Below, piece by piece: positions 1 to 11,947 of a DNA stretch of 64,000 nt. Position 1 is the first letter of the stretch. Each line of letters opens with the position of its first letter. This DNA is from Moringa oleifera (Eukaryota; Streptophyta; Magnoliopsida; Brassicales; Moringaceae), in NCBI GenBank assembly GCA_021397835.1, contig JAJFZO010000034.1:1614501-1678500 (forward strand). Direction: 5' to 3'. The position numbers and the translations under genes are program-made. Below the pieces are notes generated by a model. The model was given only the letters and a program-made list of their open reading frames with translations, was not told where the DNA came from and made no database searches.

Positions 1-3000
1 TATTTTTTAATTTTCATTTTGATGTATAAATTGATTTAATTTTATGTAAAATTTAATTTATTTTAAGTTAAATTTTGATCTAAATGGTCGTGAAAATGAC
101 AATCAAATGAAAGGTAGCTACCTTTTTCACTTCATTACTCTAAATCCATTTTGATTTTAGAGTTTATATTTTGATAGAAATTTAAAAAGAGAGAAATTTT
201 TTGATTAATCAAAATTTTTATATAATTAAAATTAAGAGAAAAATGTTAAATAAAAAAATTAGTTAAAAAGATTAAATAAATGATTTTGAATCTAAACTAA
301 AGGAGAGAAAAAAAAAAAACTGTTAACCAACTCTTGCATACACAAATTTTGGGCAAATGAACTAAAAGAATATATTTCCAAGTTAAAAAATCTCCTAATT
401 TACACCTGATTGTTGATTTTAGTAGCTCTACTCCTAATTTGGTGAATAATAAAACTGGATACTTAACTTGATTTTGAGATTAATTTGAAAAATTAAAGAT
501 AAAATTTATATTAGATTAAAAAAAAGTTTATAAGCAAAATTGAGTTCATTAACTAATATATCAAAATTTAAATTAATAAAATAAGTTTGGTGTGGTTTTT
601 TTATTTATACAAATATATATATTTATATATCCAAGTTATTATCAATTTATTTTATAGGTAATGAAAATATGTATCAGGGAGAAAGAGTAGTGGAGCATAT
701 AACATATTCTTAAATGATAATTGGCATTCGAACTTTTCCATTGGCGGTCCGCTAGAAGTATATTTAATTCTGATTTTGTATTATAGTAAGTTTAGATATC
801 AAAAAATATATATTTTTTAATTAGTGCATTTTATGTTGGCATCTTTCAAACAGAACAAAAAGAAGTCAAGCCGTTTGCGTACTCCATTATTTCTATCTAT
901 AAAATATTTGATGGAGTTTCTGTTTTAGTAAACAAAACAAAATAATAATAATAATAATTTAGGTAAATTAAGTTAGAAAATTAATTAAATTTATAATAAA
1001 ACTAAGATGATTTTAATGTAACATATAATTAGAACTCTCTTTTTTTAATAAAATATAGTACAATATATACATACCAAATTAATTAAACAAAACATTATGA
1101 TAGAATCAAACCTATAACATGAGGATTTAGCATACGAAAATATTATTAGAAAAATTAAAATAGAAAATGATTGAGGAGAAACCATAGTAAGTAGTAAACA
1201 GGATGAGGAGTCTGTCTGGGCGGCTTGAAAATGGACCAGCCGGTGGGACTAGGTTGGTGAAAAGGGCACGGGACCCTCTGATGATAATACAAGTTTTAAT
1301 TTAAATATTGAGAAATCAAGGAACTGACCATATACCATGAATCTGTAGGCATCGTGTCTCGCCTAACATATTATTAGTCAAAAAATACAAGTGATTGGTT
1401 CTTTTGACATGCCGTAGTTTTCTCCCCTTAATTTTAATTTTCCAGTAGAACAAAACCCTTTTCACCCCACATACATACAACACAGCAATCTCATCGTTCT
1501 GACATTTTCCATTTTTCTCAATCTTTACACTGTGCTTTTCGTTGGTTTCGGTTGCCGTTCAAAGTTGGGTCACTGCCTCCTTTTTACTCACTAGAATTTA
1601 AAAAGAAGACATGCAGATGGGAAGAAGCTTCCCAATAAGCAGAAATGAAGTTCCCGTATTGATCCAATTTAATTAGACGCACATGTCTATTAATTCGTTT
1701 TATTTATAAGTTTCTGATTGATTTTGAATATTCTTAATATCAAGACAAAGTTAAGGAGACAGCAGACCGAGACCGAATCCTATTCTTTAAGAATAATTAA
1801 TTAAGAATAATCAATGACCGATCAAACTTAATAAAATAAAAATAAAAAGACCCAACAGAAAATCACTATGGTTTTAAGTTCTTAGAGAACCCTAAACTGA
1901 AGAACTAATTTATATACACAAAAAGAATTTCTTAATTATCTAACTATTTGAGGATTATATATATGAAAGAAAATGCATGGTATGGTGCACGTCAAGATGA
2001 GTTGGCGTGACTGTTAGGGAAGCTGTGGGCTGGTGTTCCCTTGTGAGGGATATGGCGGCGAAAAGTCACCACCTGGGTTTGCATGAAGAAATACACAAGG
2101 AAAGAGCTTTGGAAACAGGGAAAGATTTTGCTTCAATTCAAGGTTTTGATTATTCCAGTTTAATTCAAAATCTGGAACGATATCTAATTAAAAAAAACTA
2201 TATATCCCAAAATGGAGGCTTCCAAGAAGGTGAGTGAGTGCACCAGAGTCACTCATCTGTTAATGAACAGTATCCATTATTTTTGGAAGACTTCACTGTC
2301 AAAGTTGCATCAACTTCTCCTCCAAGTTCTGGTGACTTTGGAAAAAATAATAATAATAAAGGAAAAGAGAAAAAGAACTTTATCTTCTTTGGTGGAGTTT
2401 CAAAGGGGACATTGTATCTGGTCCATTTCAAAACCCTAGTGTTCAAGGCCCTCTGAATTGACAGATCTCGCACATTAGCCCCCCCCGCGTATAAAAAGGT
2501 CTCTCCATCACCAATAGAACATGTCCCCATCATTCTCAGTGTAAAGACTACTGTAAAATGAGCGATCAGGAAGAGAGTTTTTTGGGTTTCACTTAGTTTG
2601 CAGCTATTTCGGATTCTCTAGAAAATAGGTTCACATGAATCCCTGATTGTTTAAGATATTAAGCTATCAAGATTAGCCAGAGAGACGTGCCAAAATGTAC
2701 TAATTGTGATGTTGGAATGTGCCAGGAAGTTTACCATTCATCCTATTGGCTGCGGTGATTATGCTTTTTTAATTAGTTTGGTGGGCTGGAGTCACTTTCT
2801 TTAATTTCATTAATTAGTTGGCTTTAATTACTTTCTTGTGATCACAAATTAACATCAGTAAGTAACTAAGTTTAATTACTTTCTTGTGATCACAAATTAA
2901 CATCAGTAAGTAACTAAGAAAAATACCCAAAAATGATTAATTTGCGAGTGGAAGGCTGGGCAGAAGTGAGTACAAGCTTAGGAGACAGAAATTTATTTTG

Positions 3001-4500
3001 TTTGAAAAGAAGATGAATTTTTGTGTTTTTGTACAAGGTTGGAATGCCTCTGCCTTTATTAAAATCTTGACTATTATGCATCCATCACTATATATGATTG
3101 TTTGCAAGCATACTAGATTCAATTATTTACTTCATTTTGGCTTTATATGCATGCTAGCTGCTTGTTGAGACCTCTGTGACATCTTCTGATGCCCAATTTC
3201 TTCTTTTTTTAATTTAAAAAAAAGAAAAACTTGAATGAAATTTACTTTATTGTAAATAAAATAAACATTAAATTAGATAAAATAGTGAAGGTAAAAATTC
3301 TGTGGAAGAGTTTACCAAGTTTCACATTTTGAGTGAGAAAGCCTGCACTCAGTTTAATTATTCTCCAACTTCAGAATGTTCTATATGCAATTATGGGTAT
3401 TGTTGACTAGACTTGTTATTCCTTGAAATTAAATCCTTCTTAATGTTTATAACCATATGGGTGCAAAGTAGATCATCAGTTTCTTATTCCGCCGTGAATG
3501 GCGTTGATGTTGCCCATCACATTAAGATAGAATAGTGTAGTTTTTTCAAAACTAAAAAAAAATAAAATTAACTGAGAAGTTCAATGGCAAAATCATTTAG
3601 TTTAAAATAATATGGAATAAAAATGTAATTTTAACGGATATAATATTATATTATGGACATAAAATAATATTTTGAATAAAACTTTTATCTGTTTATAAAT
3701 AAAATGTCTAAATCTTCGATATATTTATGATACGATTGAATTTTTAGATTAAATAAATTTAATGTCATGATTGATCAATTTTATTATCTAAAATTTCATA
3801 TTTTCGATAAAGATATATTAAAATTTTTATTTGTATTTATAAATTTATTAATAAATATAAAATACTATAAGTAGATAAAAATCTCATCATTAATAAATTA
3901 TATAATTTTTAATTTAATAATATTATATCAATAAACTATTTTTAAAAAAATATTTTAAATCATTAAATAAATTTATGAGATAATAGGAAAGCAAATGCTG
4001 AATGAGGTGATATATATAAATTTTTTCCATAATAGACATTGTTATACATGTTTTATATTTTGTATGTCAAAAATAAAAATCGAGATAAATTTTGTTGATA
4101 CGTAAATTAAACTTTTAAATGTGACATTCCAAATTAAGGTTTTATTTTTTTAAAAAAAAAAACAAACATCACATATGACATATGCATAAGTATAAATTTT
4201 TACATCTGTATTTTAAATTAAAAAAATCATAAAAATAAATTTAAAATATTTGATATTTAAAATTTAACTAAATCAAAATAATTTTATGGTCATCAAACAA
4301 AATCTAATAATGTGAACATAATTAATGTGATAATCATCTGCATTAGGTAAGATTTCACGTGCAACTCACAAGAATTCAAAATAACAATCAAAATTAGACT
4401 TTTTCACCTGAAATATTTCATTTTTTGAGAATAAAAGAAAAACTGGTAGCCTCATATGGAGTTTTATTTCCAATAGTAGTTAACACTAAATAGTTATCAT
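1..4500. other. AT-rich intergenic region upstream of the ERF gene
   Basis: No gene is recognisable here. The DNA is AT-rich with poly-A/T tracts. Around 2007-2237 (+) there is a 76-codon open frame with no family signature that I recognise; I do not call it a gene. The only clear structure is the 48-bp tandem duplication at 2823-2918, listed separately. Confidence 0.6.
2823..2918. repeat. Perfect tandem duplication, 2 x 48 bp
   Basis: Bases 2823-2870 are repeated without mismatch at 2871-2918. Each unit holds the 12-bp palindrome TTGTGATCACAA. The lack of mismatches in otherwise drifting intergenic DNA suggests a recent event. Confidence 0.9.
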
Positions 4501-4538
4501 GGGCTAGCAAGGTGCCAAGCTGAGTTGTCAACGTCATC

Positions 4539-4867
4539 CACGTGGGATGACAAGTGGGCAAGAACCACACAAAACTACAAAAACTGAGATCATACGCTGA
4601 CGTCAATCCACTCTGACCTGGCCGCCATGGGTCATTGACCCACGTGTGAATTAAGACATTTCCTGTGGTTCCCACCTAACAAAACAAATAACATATTGCC
4701 ACGTCATGTAACTTGACCCACCTTCCTGTTTCTTTTGGTCAGTTTGGCCCTTTACCATTGTGACTTTTCCGTCCTCAGTAATAGTGAGAGTATCCACTGC
4801 CCTTCGTTAACTTTACTTTCACATTCGAATCCTCCTTTTCTCCTTCCGCTTCTTGTTGTTATATAAA
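4539..4867 (+). promoter_or_regulatory. ERF gene promoter: ACGT-core cluster and TATA box
   Basis: Within about 170 bp there are two CACGTG G-boxes (4539-4544 and 4641-4646), a palindromic TGACGTCA (4598-4605) and CCACGTCA (4699-4706). A TATATAAAGG TATA box follows at about 4860-4869, roughly 150 bp before the ATG. ACGT-core sites are bound by plant bZIP factors, and CACGTG also by MYC-type bHLH factors, which suits a stress- or jasmonate-regulated ERF. The sites are seen directly; the regulators are inferred. Confidence 0.6.
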
Positions 4868-5014
4868 GGAATCAAAGGCAAAGACTCTGCTCGCCACCTA
4901 CATGCAGACTAACTTGAGAAAAAACAGAGTCAAAAACAGGGGAAATTCAGGGGAGTCCCACGTAAACACCACTCTGAAAAACAGAAAACCCTGAAACTGA
5001 GATCTCAAAATCCG

Positions 5015-5677
5015 ATGGATTCCTCCGTTTTCCACTCCCCAAAATCCGATTTCTCATCGGAATCCTCCTTTGGATCATCGGAATCTTTCTCTTACTGCCC
5101 TTCTTTCGACAAAAACTCTCTGCCTTTCAATGAAAACGATTCAGAAGAAATGCTACTGTACGGCCTGATAGCCGAGGGGACCCAGGAAACCTCCGAAACA
5201 ACTTACCCTAACTGGAGAGTTAAGGAGGAAGAGGTGAGTTCAGTGGAGGAAGAAAGTAACCCGGGGAAAGAGAAGTCCTACAGAGGGGTCAGGCGGCGGC
5301 CATGGGGGAAATTCGCCGCAGAGATAAGGGATTCGACCCGACACGGCATACGGGTCTGGTTAGGGACGTTCGACAGTGCAGAAGCAGCAGCTTTGGCCTA
5401 CGACCAAGCCGCGTTTTCCATGAGAGGCTCGTCCGCGATTCTCAACTTCCCGGTTGAAAGAGTGGAACAGTCGCTTAAGGAGATCAAGTACAGCTACGAG
5501 GAAGGGTGCTCCCCTGTTGTGGCTCTGAAGAGAAAACACTCGATGAGAAGGAAGATAGTGAATAGGAAGAAGAAAGACAGAGACGTGAGGATAGAGAATG
5601 TGGTGGTTTTGGAGGATTTAGGTGCAGATTACTTAGAGGAACTGTTGTCTTCGTCTGAAACTGCTGGGCCTTGGTAA
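5015..5677 (+). CDS. ERF1B: Ethylene-responsive transcription factor, group IX (ERF1/ERF15-like)
   Basis: Intronless 220-aa nuclear transcription factor. A single AP2/ERF domain spans about residues 88-147 ([19 protein letters not shown], then RVWLGTF, then [14 protein letters not shown] and LNFP), with the Ala and Asp typical of ERF rather than DREB proteins. The N-terminal motif [10 protein letters not shown] (41-50) and the sequence after the domain ([16 protein letters not shown], 165-180) are hallmarks of the ERF1/ERF15 branch of group IX, whose members bind GCC boxes and activate ethylene/jasmonate defence genes. The basic KRKHSMRRK stretch is a likely nuclear localisation signal. The acidic C-terminus [12 protein letters not shown] (200-211) looks like the group IX activation motif. 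The ATG at 5015 is about 150 bp downstream of the TATA box and no in-frame upstream start extends the domain. The family call is firm; the exact orthologue (ERF1B, ERF15 or ORA59-like) is less so. Confidence 0.9.
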   Translation: MDSSVFHSPKSDFSSESSFGSSESFSYCPSFDKNSLPFNENDSEEMLLYGLIAEGTQETSETTYPNWRVKEEEVSSVEEESNPGKEKSYRGVRRRPWGKFAAEIRDSTRHGIRVWLGTFDSAEAAALAYDQAAFSMRGSSAILNFPVERVEQSLKEIKYSYEEGCSPVVALKRKHSMRRKIVNRKKKDRDVRIENVVVLEDLGADYLEELLSSSETAGPW

Positions 5678-8203
5678 AATTAGTCCAACTTTCCAACCAG
5701 CTTCCTCATAATCAACCTTATCTTGTTTCCTCCTCTTTGTTGGTTACTTTTTTTCTTTCCCTCTGAGAGGTTTTAATTCTCCCCTGGAACAGTAGGGATG
5801 ATCTTATTTTCTGATTTTCAAATTTGTATCTCTCTCTCTCTCTCTTTCTCTTTTTCTTTTTTAATATGTCTTTATTTTGTACAGTCAATAAGCTTAGTTA
5901 TAATGAATCATAAATAAGCAATGCCATGCAAACGAGTTAGTAGTCTTCTTTACAAAGAGTTTGCAAATATTAGCTTAGTTATCAATTTTATTTATTTTTT
6001 CTGTTCTTTATACATATGGATAAAGCATATCTTATCTAACACCATCAACTTTTGCTGTCCCAAATTAGGTATCTTTTCTGTGATAAACCGACCATAATAC
6101 CATGCAAAATATTAAAGTATATTTTGTTTATATTTATTTTTAAAATTATTTTAAATGACATATTGAAAATGATCTTTGTCACGTCGTTAACAAACAGTCA
6201 CTATATATACGCACCAATCTATCCTTACGTGACTTACAACAACATTAATATGCCTAAACCTATGATATTGATTTTTTACTTGATTAAAAGAAAAATTACA
6301 TATATTTAAAAAACAAAAATTTTATTATAAAAATAATAAAAAGTATTAAAAAATAAAATATTAAAAATGACGAATTATGAAAAGCCTGAATTAAACAATG
6401 GGAGAGAGAATAAATTTTCTCAATCAAGCTATTACGTTTTGGTTATTATTTGATCCACATAAACTAAGCAAATAATTTTAAGAACGATTCATTATCGTTT
6501 TATACTTAACAGCTACATCATATATATCTATATGTATATGTATATATATATATAAACCAATTATTTTCACATTAAAATAATAGTACGATTAAAAATGATA
6601 ACTAATTTTAAATAATAAAATATCAAATTTTCTTATTTCATGATAACAAACTGTCATATATAATATTCTTGTAAAAAATTAAAAAAAGAAATGGTAAAGT
6701 AACACAAAACATTAGATCAAACAATAATTTAGAGATAGAGCGTGAAGGATTTATAAAACAATCAATTTGATCATTGTTTAGGTTTAATCTCAACCATAGG
6801 CCTTTGTCAAAATCTTGGACCGAAAATCTACTAAATTAGACTTATCTAGAATGTATTCAATTTAATATCATATCATCAATAGATCATCTTGCACATTGGG
6901 CTTCACGAAAAGTTACAAAATGTATAACATATTGTTTCTTACTCTAATCAATATATAAATATTTGTCAACATAACCTATGGTCATTCAGTAGCCTAATTT
7001 TATGGTTTGGGATGCCTCTTTCTAGATGGTAGCTGAGTCAATTGTGCCATAATATTATATATATATATATATATTAAACTTATATTTGATAATGTATTTT
7101 TATTAGGTACTTTGTAATAAAATTTCTGGGATATATTGCTAGATGCCATGAAGTTAATTAAAAAGGTAAATTCATTTATAAATCATGATGTTGACATTTT
7201 TTTTTAACTGTGGCATAGGGGTTCCATGGTCAGTAATTAGTCAAACTCAAAGGTATTTGTTTCTATGTACCATGGAGGTGATTATGGTGAGTGAAATCAT
7301 GATTAGAAGTTTGATTTATTTTTAGGGTTAGCTGAATTTGGTCATGTTTGGGTGTTTCTAAAGAGTTTTTTTTTTACTTGTTATTATAATACAAACAAAT
7401 ACATTTTATTTTATTCTTGTCAGGTTTTAACTAAACAGACAGAGAGGGATTAAGACAGAAAGAGAAAGGGAATAACTGCTTATCACCCATCTGAATAGGG
7501 ATTAGTTCATGGCAAGATTTGGGCTTGGTTCAATTCATCACCCAACAGGAAAAATGCACTTCACGCATTGTACTTTGAGATGCTTTTTTTCTATTGTCAT
7601 TTTTGTCTCTTTTTTTTGGTCACGTTTGATGGGGAAAAAGATATATAAAGTGCCCTGAACCAAAAATAAAAATAAAAAAATTGATTAAATAATTAATTGT
7701 GAATTGATTTAAAAGTTGGGGAGCGAAATAATTTCAATTTTATGTTTAAATCCACTCTCTTTTTGAATTAACCAAGTTTTATGAAATTGGCAAATAATTG
7801 ATGGGGAAGGGTGGCCTTGTTAAGAGTGCAGTTGCCACGTGACAAGAATGAAGAATGCTGATGCAGATGCAGATGCAGATGCACATGGACAAGTCACTTC
7901 ACATCAATTAACATCAAAGAACAGCGCTTGCTTTACGCAAATTAATTTGGGTCCATCTCACTCTGCAATATCCTCACATGGAATTAGTGAATAATGTTGA
8001 ACACTGCAGTTTATTGATTAAACTCACATGATCAATGCTTGTGCACCAGGCACTATGTTATTGTCACCCTGTTGATTTTTTTTTTTTTTAAATAGACTCA
8101 ATGATTGAAAAAGAGAAACAGAAAGTAATTAGAACTCCCATCTGAAAAAATAAAAAAGAAAAAGTAAGCTCAACTAAACTGGGCCAGAAATGTATAAACA
8201 GGG
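5678..8203. other. AT-rich intergenic region
   Basis: The ERF 3' flank contains a (TC)n tract at about 5829-5847. A (TA)n microsatellite lies at about 7054-7074, and the hexamer-like run GATGCA is repeated near 7858-7882. No coding or RNA gene is recognised. Confidence 0.6.
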
Positions 8204-8529
8204 CTATTGTACACCGACTCCGCAAAAGAAATCTACCAGGTCATGGGCTGTTTTTTGGTGGGCTCCTACAAAATCTACAGTCCAACCAGGAATCCTTCTG
8301 TATCTGTTTTCCATGGCCAATTTCATTGCTTGCCCTCCAAGAAATTCACGCTCACCAAAATTTTCCCGGAAAACAAATACATCCATCACTAAATCCCCAC
8401 TTTCTCGCGTTATTTTACAGTTTGAAGGAGACAGCGATTGGACTTGAACAGGTAAATCAAGATTCCAAATCTCTTCACGGAGATCTTCCTGGAAAGAAGA
8501 GAGAATCCGAGACTGAGATGGGGAGGCTG
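8204..8529 (-). CDS. Unidentified coding-like fragment
   Basis: On the minus strand a frame stays open for about 105 codons, from near 8529 to the stop at 8204-8206. It includes the segments LREEIWNLDLPVQVQ, ITRESGDLVMDVFVF and AMKLAMENRYRRI. The composition looks protein-like rather than random, and the run before GAAGATCTC near 8490 (TCTCTCTTCTTTCCAG) resembles a splice acceptor. There is no proper start at the 5' end. I do not recognise the family; a distant RNase H-like (LINE) relic is one possibility. It may be the last exon of an eroded gene or chance. It has no partner nearby. Confidence 0.25.
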
Positions 8530-9750
8530 GTTATAAATCACAGATCTTGCAATGAAATTTCTGGGAACCCGACAAGATTCTCTCTCTACCCAAGCCAACT
8601 ATGCATGAACGTAGTATAATATATTGAAGTTGACTAAATTTTCTTTCTTTTAATTTCACTAACAATCCACGATGTAATAAATAGTTATTTACAAACAAAT
8701 GTTTAAAAAATACATAATATAGTACTGTAATTTATTATTAATAATACCCACAATATAATCTATGCACCGATGTATTTTAATCAAGAGGAAAATATATTAA
8801 TGAAATATAGACCGTAGTAAAATAAATAGTTTTTTTCTTTTAAGACACAATTGGAATTAGGGTGGGAAATCTCTAACTACTTGTAAAATTAATTTTCATG
8901 TATAATAAAATTAAGAATAAAGACTTTATTCTTATCTTATTTACTTATTTAAATCATTAAACTGATTTTTTTTTCAATCTCATCTCTGTCTTTATAGACT
9001 CAATAAAATAATTAAATGAGAAATTTTCTTATACATGTTTATACATTCTTTTTAAAATAAGTTGATTTTGTTTTACATGTGAGGTTTGATTTACATTTGA
9101 GTTCTAATTTAATATCAATTTACTTAGTAAAAGTCTTAATTTATTTTATGTATTTACATTTAATTTATATATTTTGTTGAAAATCAAATGGCACGACTAG
9201 AAATAAAACCAAATATTAAAAAATATAATTTCTCATCTCTATCCAAACTTTGCTTAAAACAAAAAGCTAAAATTTTAATACATAATTTTGTGTCTTAATT
9301 TAGCTATATTCATCTTTGTTTCATTAAAAACAAATTCTAATTTGAAACTCGGATTTTGTTAAATATCTTTCGCACCTCTTAACCGGGTCATATTATTTTA
9401 TTTAAATACAACCTAAACTATACGGCTTATTGTTATGATATTTCCAAATGCATCCTTTATTATTGGGCATGCATGTATGGAACATAAACTATAAGTTGCT
9501 ACTTAGTTTGCCCTGTCATTTATTAAATAAAGTATGATATATCAGAAATATTTGGTTAGTATTATGATATTTTTATGAAATATTTAACTTAATAAATATC
9601 TTAAGGTAATAAAGAAATTGGCTAAATAGTCAATTTTTTTTTTCAAAAAAATTTGCTTCTTTCCCAAGAAAAAGGCGAGATTATCTTCTGCGCAGAGCCA
9701 GCGGCCAAAACATAATCAGGATGACGTGACATTAAAACTCAACAAGTGAT
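8530..9750. other. AT-rich spacer before the DUF2828 array
   Basis: No gene is recognised. The sequence is A/T-rich with scattered homopolymers until the conserved promoter block of DUF2828 copy 1. Confidence 0.6.
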
Positions 9751-9756
9751 CACCAG

Positions 9757-9830
9757 CCACGTTTCACATTTTGAAACTTTTTTGACGTGGCAGATGTCAA
9801 ACGTTTCACTTGTTTTCAAGATTTTGGACC
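9757..9830 (+). promoter_or_regulatory. Conserved promoter block, DUF2828 copy 1
   Basis: CCACGTTTCA (9757-9766) is followed by GACGTGGCAGA (9784-9794) and a GTTTCACTTGTTTTCAAGAT element from 9803. The same boxes recur at identical spacing before copies 2 and 3 (28 bp from the first box to ACGTGGCAGA, then 18 bp to GTTTCAC or GCTTCAC). ACGT cores suggest bZIP binding. The function is inferred from conservation. Confidence 0.55.
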
Positions 9831-9904
9831 AACAAACATGAGATCCAGACGCTCTCAATATAGACTGAAGAACGGACTATACTGTTCCATGAAAGCTTGA
9901 GAAA

Positions 9905-11947
9905 ATGTCAACTACAGCTCTGCTTTTGGGCCCGCCATCTGTCGCCGGGAAACCAACGTCAGATTCACCTGAAACCACCGATCTCATCGTAAACCCACCA
10001 AATGATCCGGAGGAAAATAAGTCTTCCGCCGACTTGGTAACACTACTCTTTCAAACTGCCAGGTTAAAACCGGAAGGGAAACCGCTAATGGGTTTGACGG
10101 AAAACTTCTCTCCTACTTTCCTATCGACCGGAAATCCGTGCTTGGATTTCTTTTTCCACGTTGTGCCCGATACCCCGTCCGGTAAGCTGATCCAATGGCT
10201 TGAGGTAGCGTGGTCGCACGATGCTTTGACCACCTTGAAACTCATCTACAACCTCAGGGGGGTGAGAGGAACAGGGAAATCTGACAAGGAAGGCTTCTAT
10301 ACGGCGGCATTTTGGCTCCATAAGAACCACCCGAAAACCCTCGCTAACAATCTTGCGGCTTTGGCTGATTTTGGGTATCTCAAGGACTTGCCAGAGATTC
10401 TGTACCGGATCCTCGAAGGGCCCGAATCTAGGAAAACCGCCAAACAAGAGTGGCGGGATCGAAAGAAATTGAAGGGCCGTTCCCTGAAAGTAAAGATTCG
10501 GGGAAGATTTAAGTCTGACAGTGGGGGAAAAACAGATATTTCCGAGCAAAAAGAAGAGGTCATCCTAGAAAATTTGGAAGAAATGGGCGGAGCTATTGAT
10601 AAAGAGAAGGCAAGGGTTTTAAGGAAGGAGAGAGAGTTTGCTAAGGCAAAGAAAGCTTTAGATAAGTACAAATCTGACTGTAATTACAAGTTTTTGTTTG
10701 ACTCGGTTGCTGAGGTTTTTGCTGATCTTTTGAAATCCGATATGAAATATTTGACCTCTGGTGAATTGTTTAAGATCAGTCTCGCGGCTAAGTGGTGCCC
10801 TTCCATTGATTCTTCATATGATAAGGCTACCTTGATCTGTGAAGGGATCGCAAGGAGGATTTTCCCTCGGGAGAATGATAAAGAGTATGAGGGGATTGAA
10901 GAGGCGCATTACGCGTATAGGGTCAGAGATAGGTTGAGGAAACAAGTTCTTGTGCCATTGCACAAGGCTCTTGAATTGCCTGAGGTGTATATGAGTGCTA
11001 ACCAGTGGAATTCTCTCCCTTACAATAGGGTTGCTTCTGTGGCTATGAAAAACTACAAGGGTCTGTTTACGAAGCACGATAAAGAGAGATTTGAGGAATA
11101 CCTTGAGAAAGTAAAGAGCGGGAAGGCTAAGATTGCAGCGGGGGCTTTACTTCCCCATCAGATTATTGGGTCCTTGAATGATGCAGATGGTGGGGAAGTT
11201 GCCCAGCTTCAGTGGGCAAGAATGGTTGAGGATCTGGCCAAGAAAGGGAAGCTCACTAATTGTATGGCTGTCTGTGATGTTTCAGGGAGTATGATGGGGA
11301 CACCAATGGAGGTGTGTGTGGCTCTCGGTTTGTTGGTTTCAGAGCTCAGTGAGGAGCCATGGAAGGGCAAGTTGATTACATTCAGTGAAAATCCTCAGTT
11401 TCACTTGATTGAAGGTGATAATCTTAGGTCCAAGACTCAATTCATTAGAAATATGGATTGGGGCTACAACACAGATTTTCAGAAAGTTTTTGACAGGATT
11501 TTAGAAGTTGCAGTGCAGGGAAAGCTGAGTGAAGATCAAATGATAAAGAGGTTATTCGTGTTTAGTGACATGGAGTTTGATAATGCTACTGGAAATTCTG
11601 GGAAAGTTTCCCACACGATAAATCATAGAGATTATCCCTCATTCGAGGCCCGGATGGTTGCTCTTAAGGACAGATCTATTAAGCAATGGGAAACAGATTA
11701 TGAAGTGATACAGAGGAAATTCAGTGAGAGTGGATATAGCAAGGTACCAGAGATTGTGTTTTGGAACCTGAGGGACTCATCATCCACTCCAGTGGTTGCT
11801 ACGCAGACTGGTGTGGCCCTGGTCAGTGGGTATTCAAAGAATCTACTGACTCTGTTCTTGGAGGAAGGTGGAATTCAGAATCCTGAGCACGTGATGGAAC
11901 TAGCCATTGCTGGTCCAGAGTATAAGAAGCTTGTTCTGTACGACTGA
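9905..11947 (+). CDS. DUF2828 / von Willebrand A-like protein (T31B5_30 family), intact copy
   Basis: Single-exon 680-aa protein of the plant DUF2828 family (Arabidopsis At5g43400/At3g24780 type, distantly like mimivirus L728). Its biochemical role is unknown. After a variable N-terminus, the DUF2828 helical region runs from about residue 60 to 430 (PCLDFFFHVVPDTP, then LRGVRGTGKSDKEGFYTAAFWLH), interrupted by a Lys/Arg-rich stretch at about 170-250. The C-terminal vWA-like domain has a complete MIDAS motif, D458-V-S460-G-S462, and a second strand with FSDMEFD at 553-559, so metal-ion-dependent partner binding is plausible. A helical N-terminus followed by a vWA domain recalls Ro60, but that is only an analogy. 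There is no signal peptide or membrane segment. The ATG at 9905 is the first in frame downstream of the promoter block, and full family length supports it. It is the only unbroken copy in a local array of three. Confidence 0.9.
   Translation: MSTTALLLGPPSVAGKPTSDSPETTDLIVNPPNDPEENKSSADLVTLLFQTARLKPEGKPLMGLTENFSPTFLSTGNPCLDFFFHVVPDTPSGKLIQWLEVAWSHDALTTLKLIYNLRGVRGTGKSDKEGFYTAAFWLHKNHPKTLANNLAALADFGYLKDLPEILYRILEGPESRKTAKQEWRDRKKLKGRSLKVKIRGRFKSDSGGKTDISEQKEEVILENLEEMGGAIDKEKARVLRKEREFAKAKKALDKYKSDCNYKFLFDSVAEVFADLLKSDMKYLTSGELFKISLAAKWCPSIDSSYDKATLICEGIARRIFPRENDKEYEGIEEAHYAYRVRDRLRKQVLVPLHKALELPEVYMSANQWNSLPYNRVASVAMKNYKGLFTKHDKERFEEYLEKVKSGKAKIAAGALLPHQIIGSLNDADGGEVAQLQWARMVEDLAKKGKLTNCMAVCDVSGSMMGTPMEVCVALGLLVSELSEEPWKGKLITFSENPQFHLIEGDNLRSKTQFIRNMDWGYNTDFQKVFDRILEVAVQGKLSEDQMIKRLFVFSDMEFDNATGNSGKVSHTINHRDYPSFEARMVALKDRSIKQWETDYEVIQRKFSESGYSKVPEIVFWNLRDSSSTPVVATQTGVALVSGYSKNLLTLFLEEGGIQNPEHVMELAIAGPEYKKLVLYD

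Noticed and set aside
2007..2456. Overlapping short plus-strand frames near 2.0-2.5 kb
   Set aside because: No recognisable domain, no TATA box or splice context that I could defend, and several frames compete.
10051..11077. Minus-strand frames of 64-142 codons inside DUF2828 copy 1
   Set aside because: Shadows of a well-conserved plus-strand gene; similar frames recur opposite copy 3 only because the plus strand is homologous.
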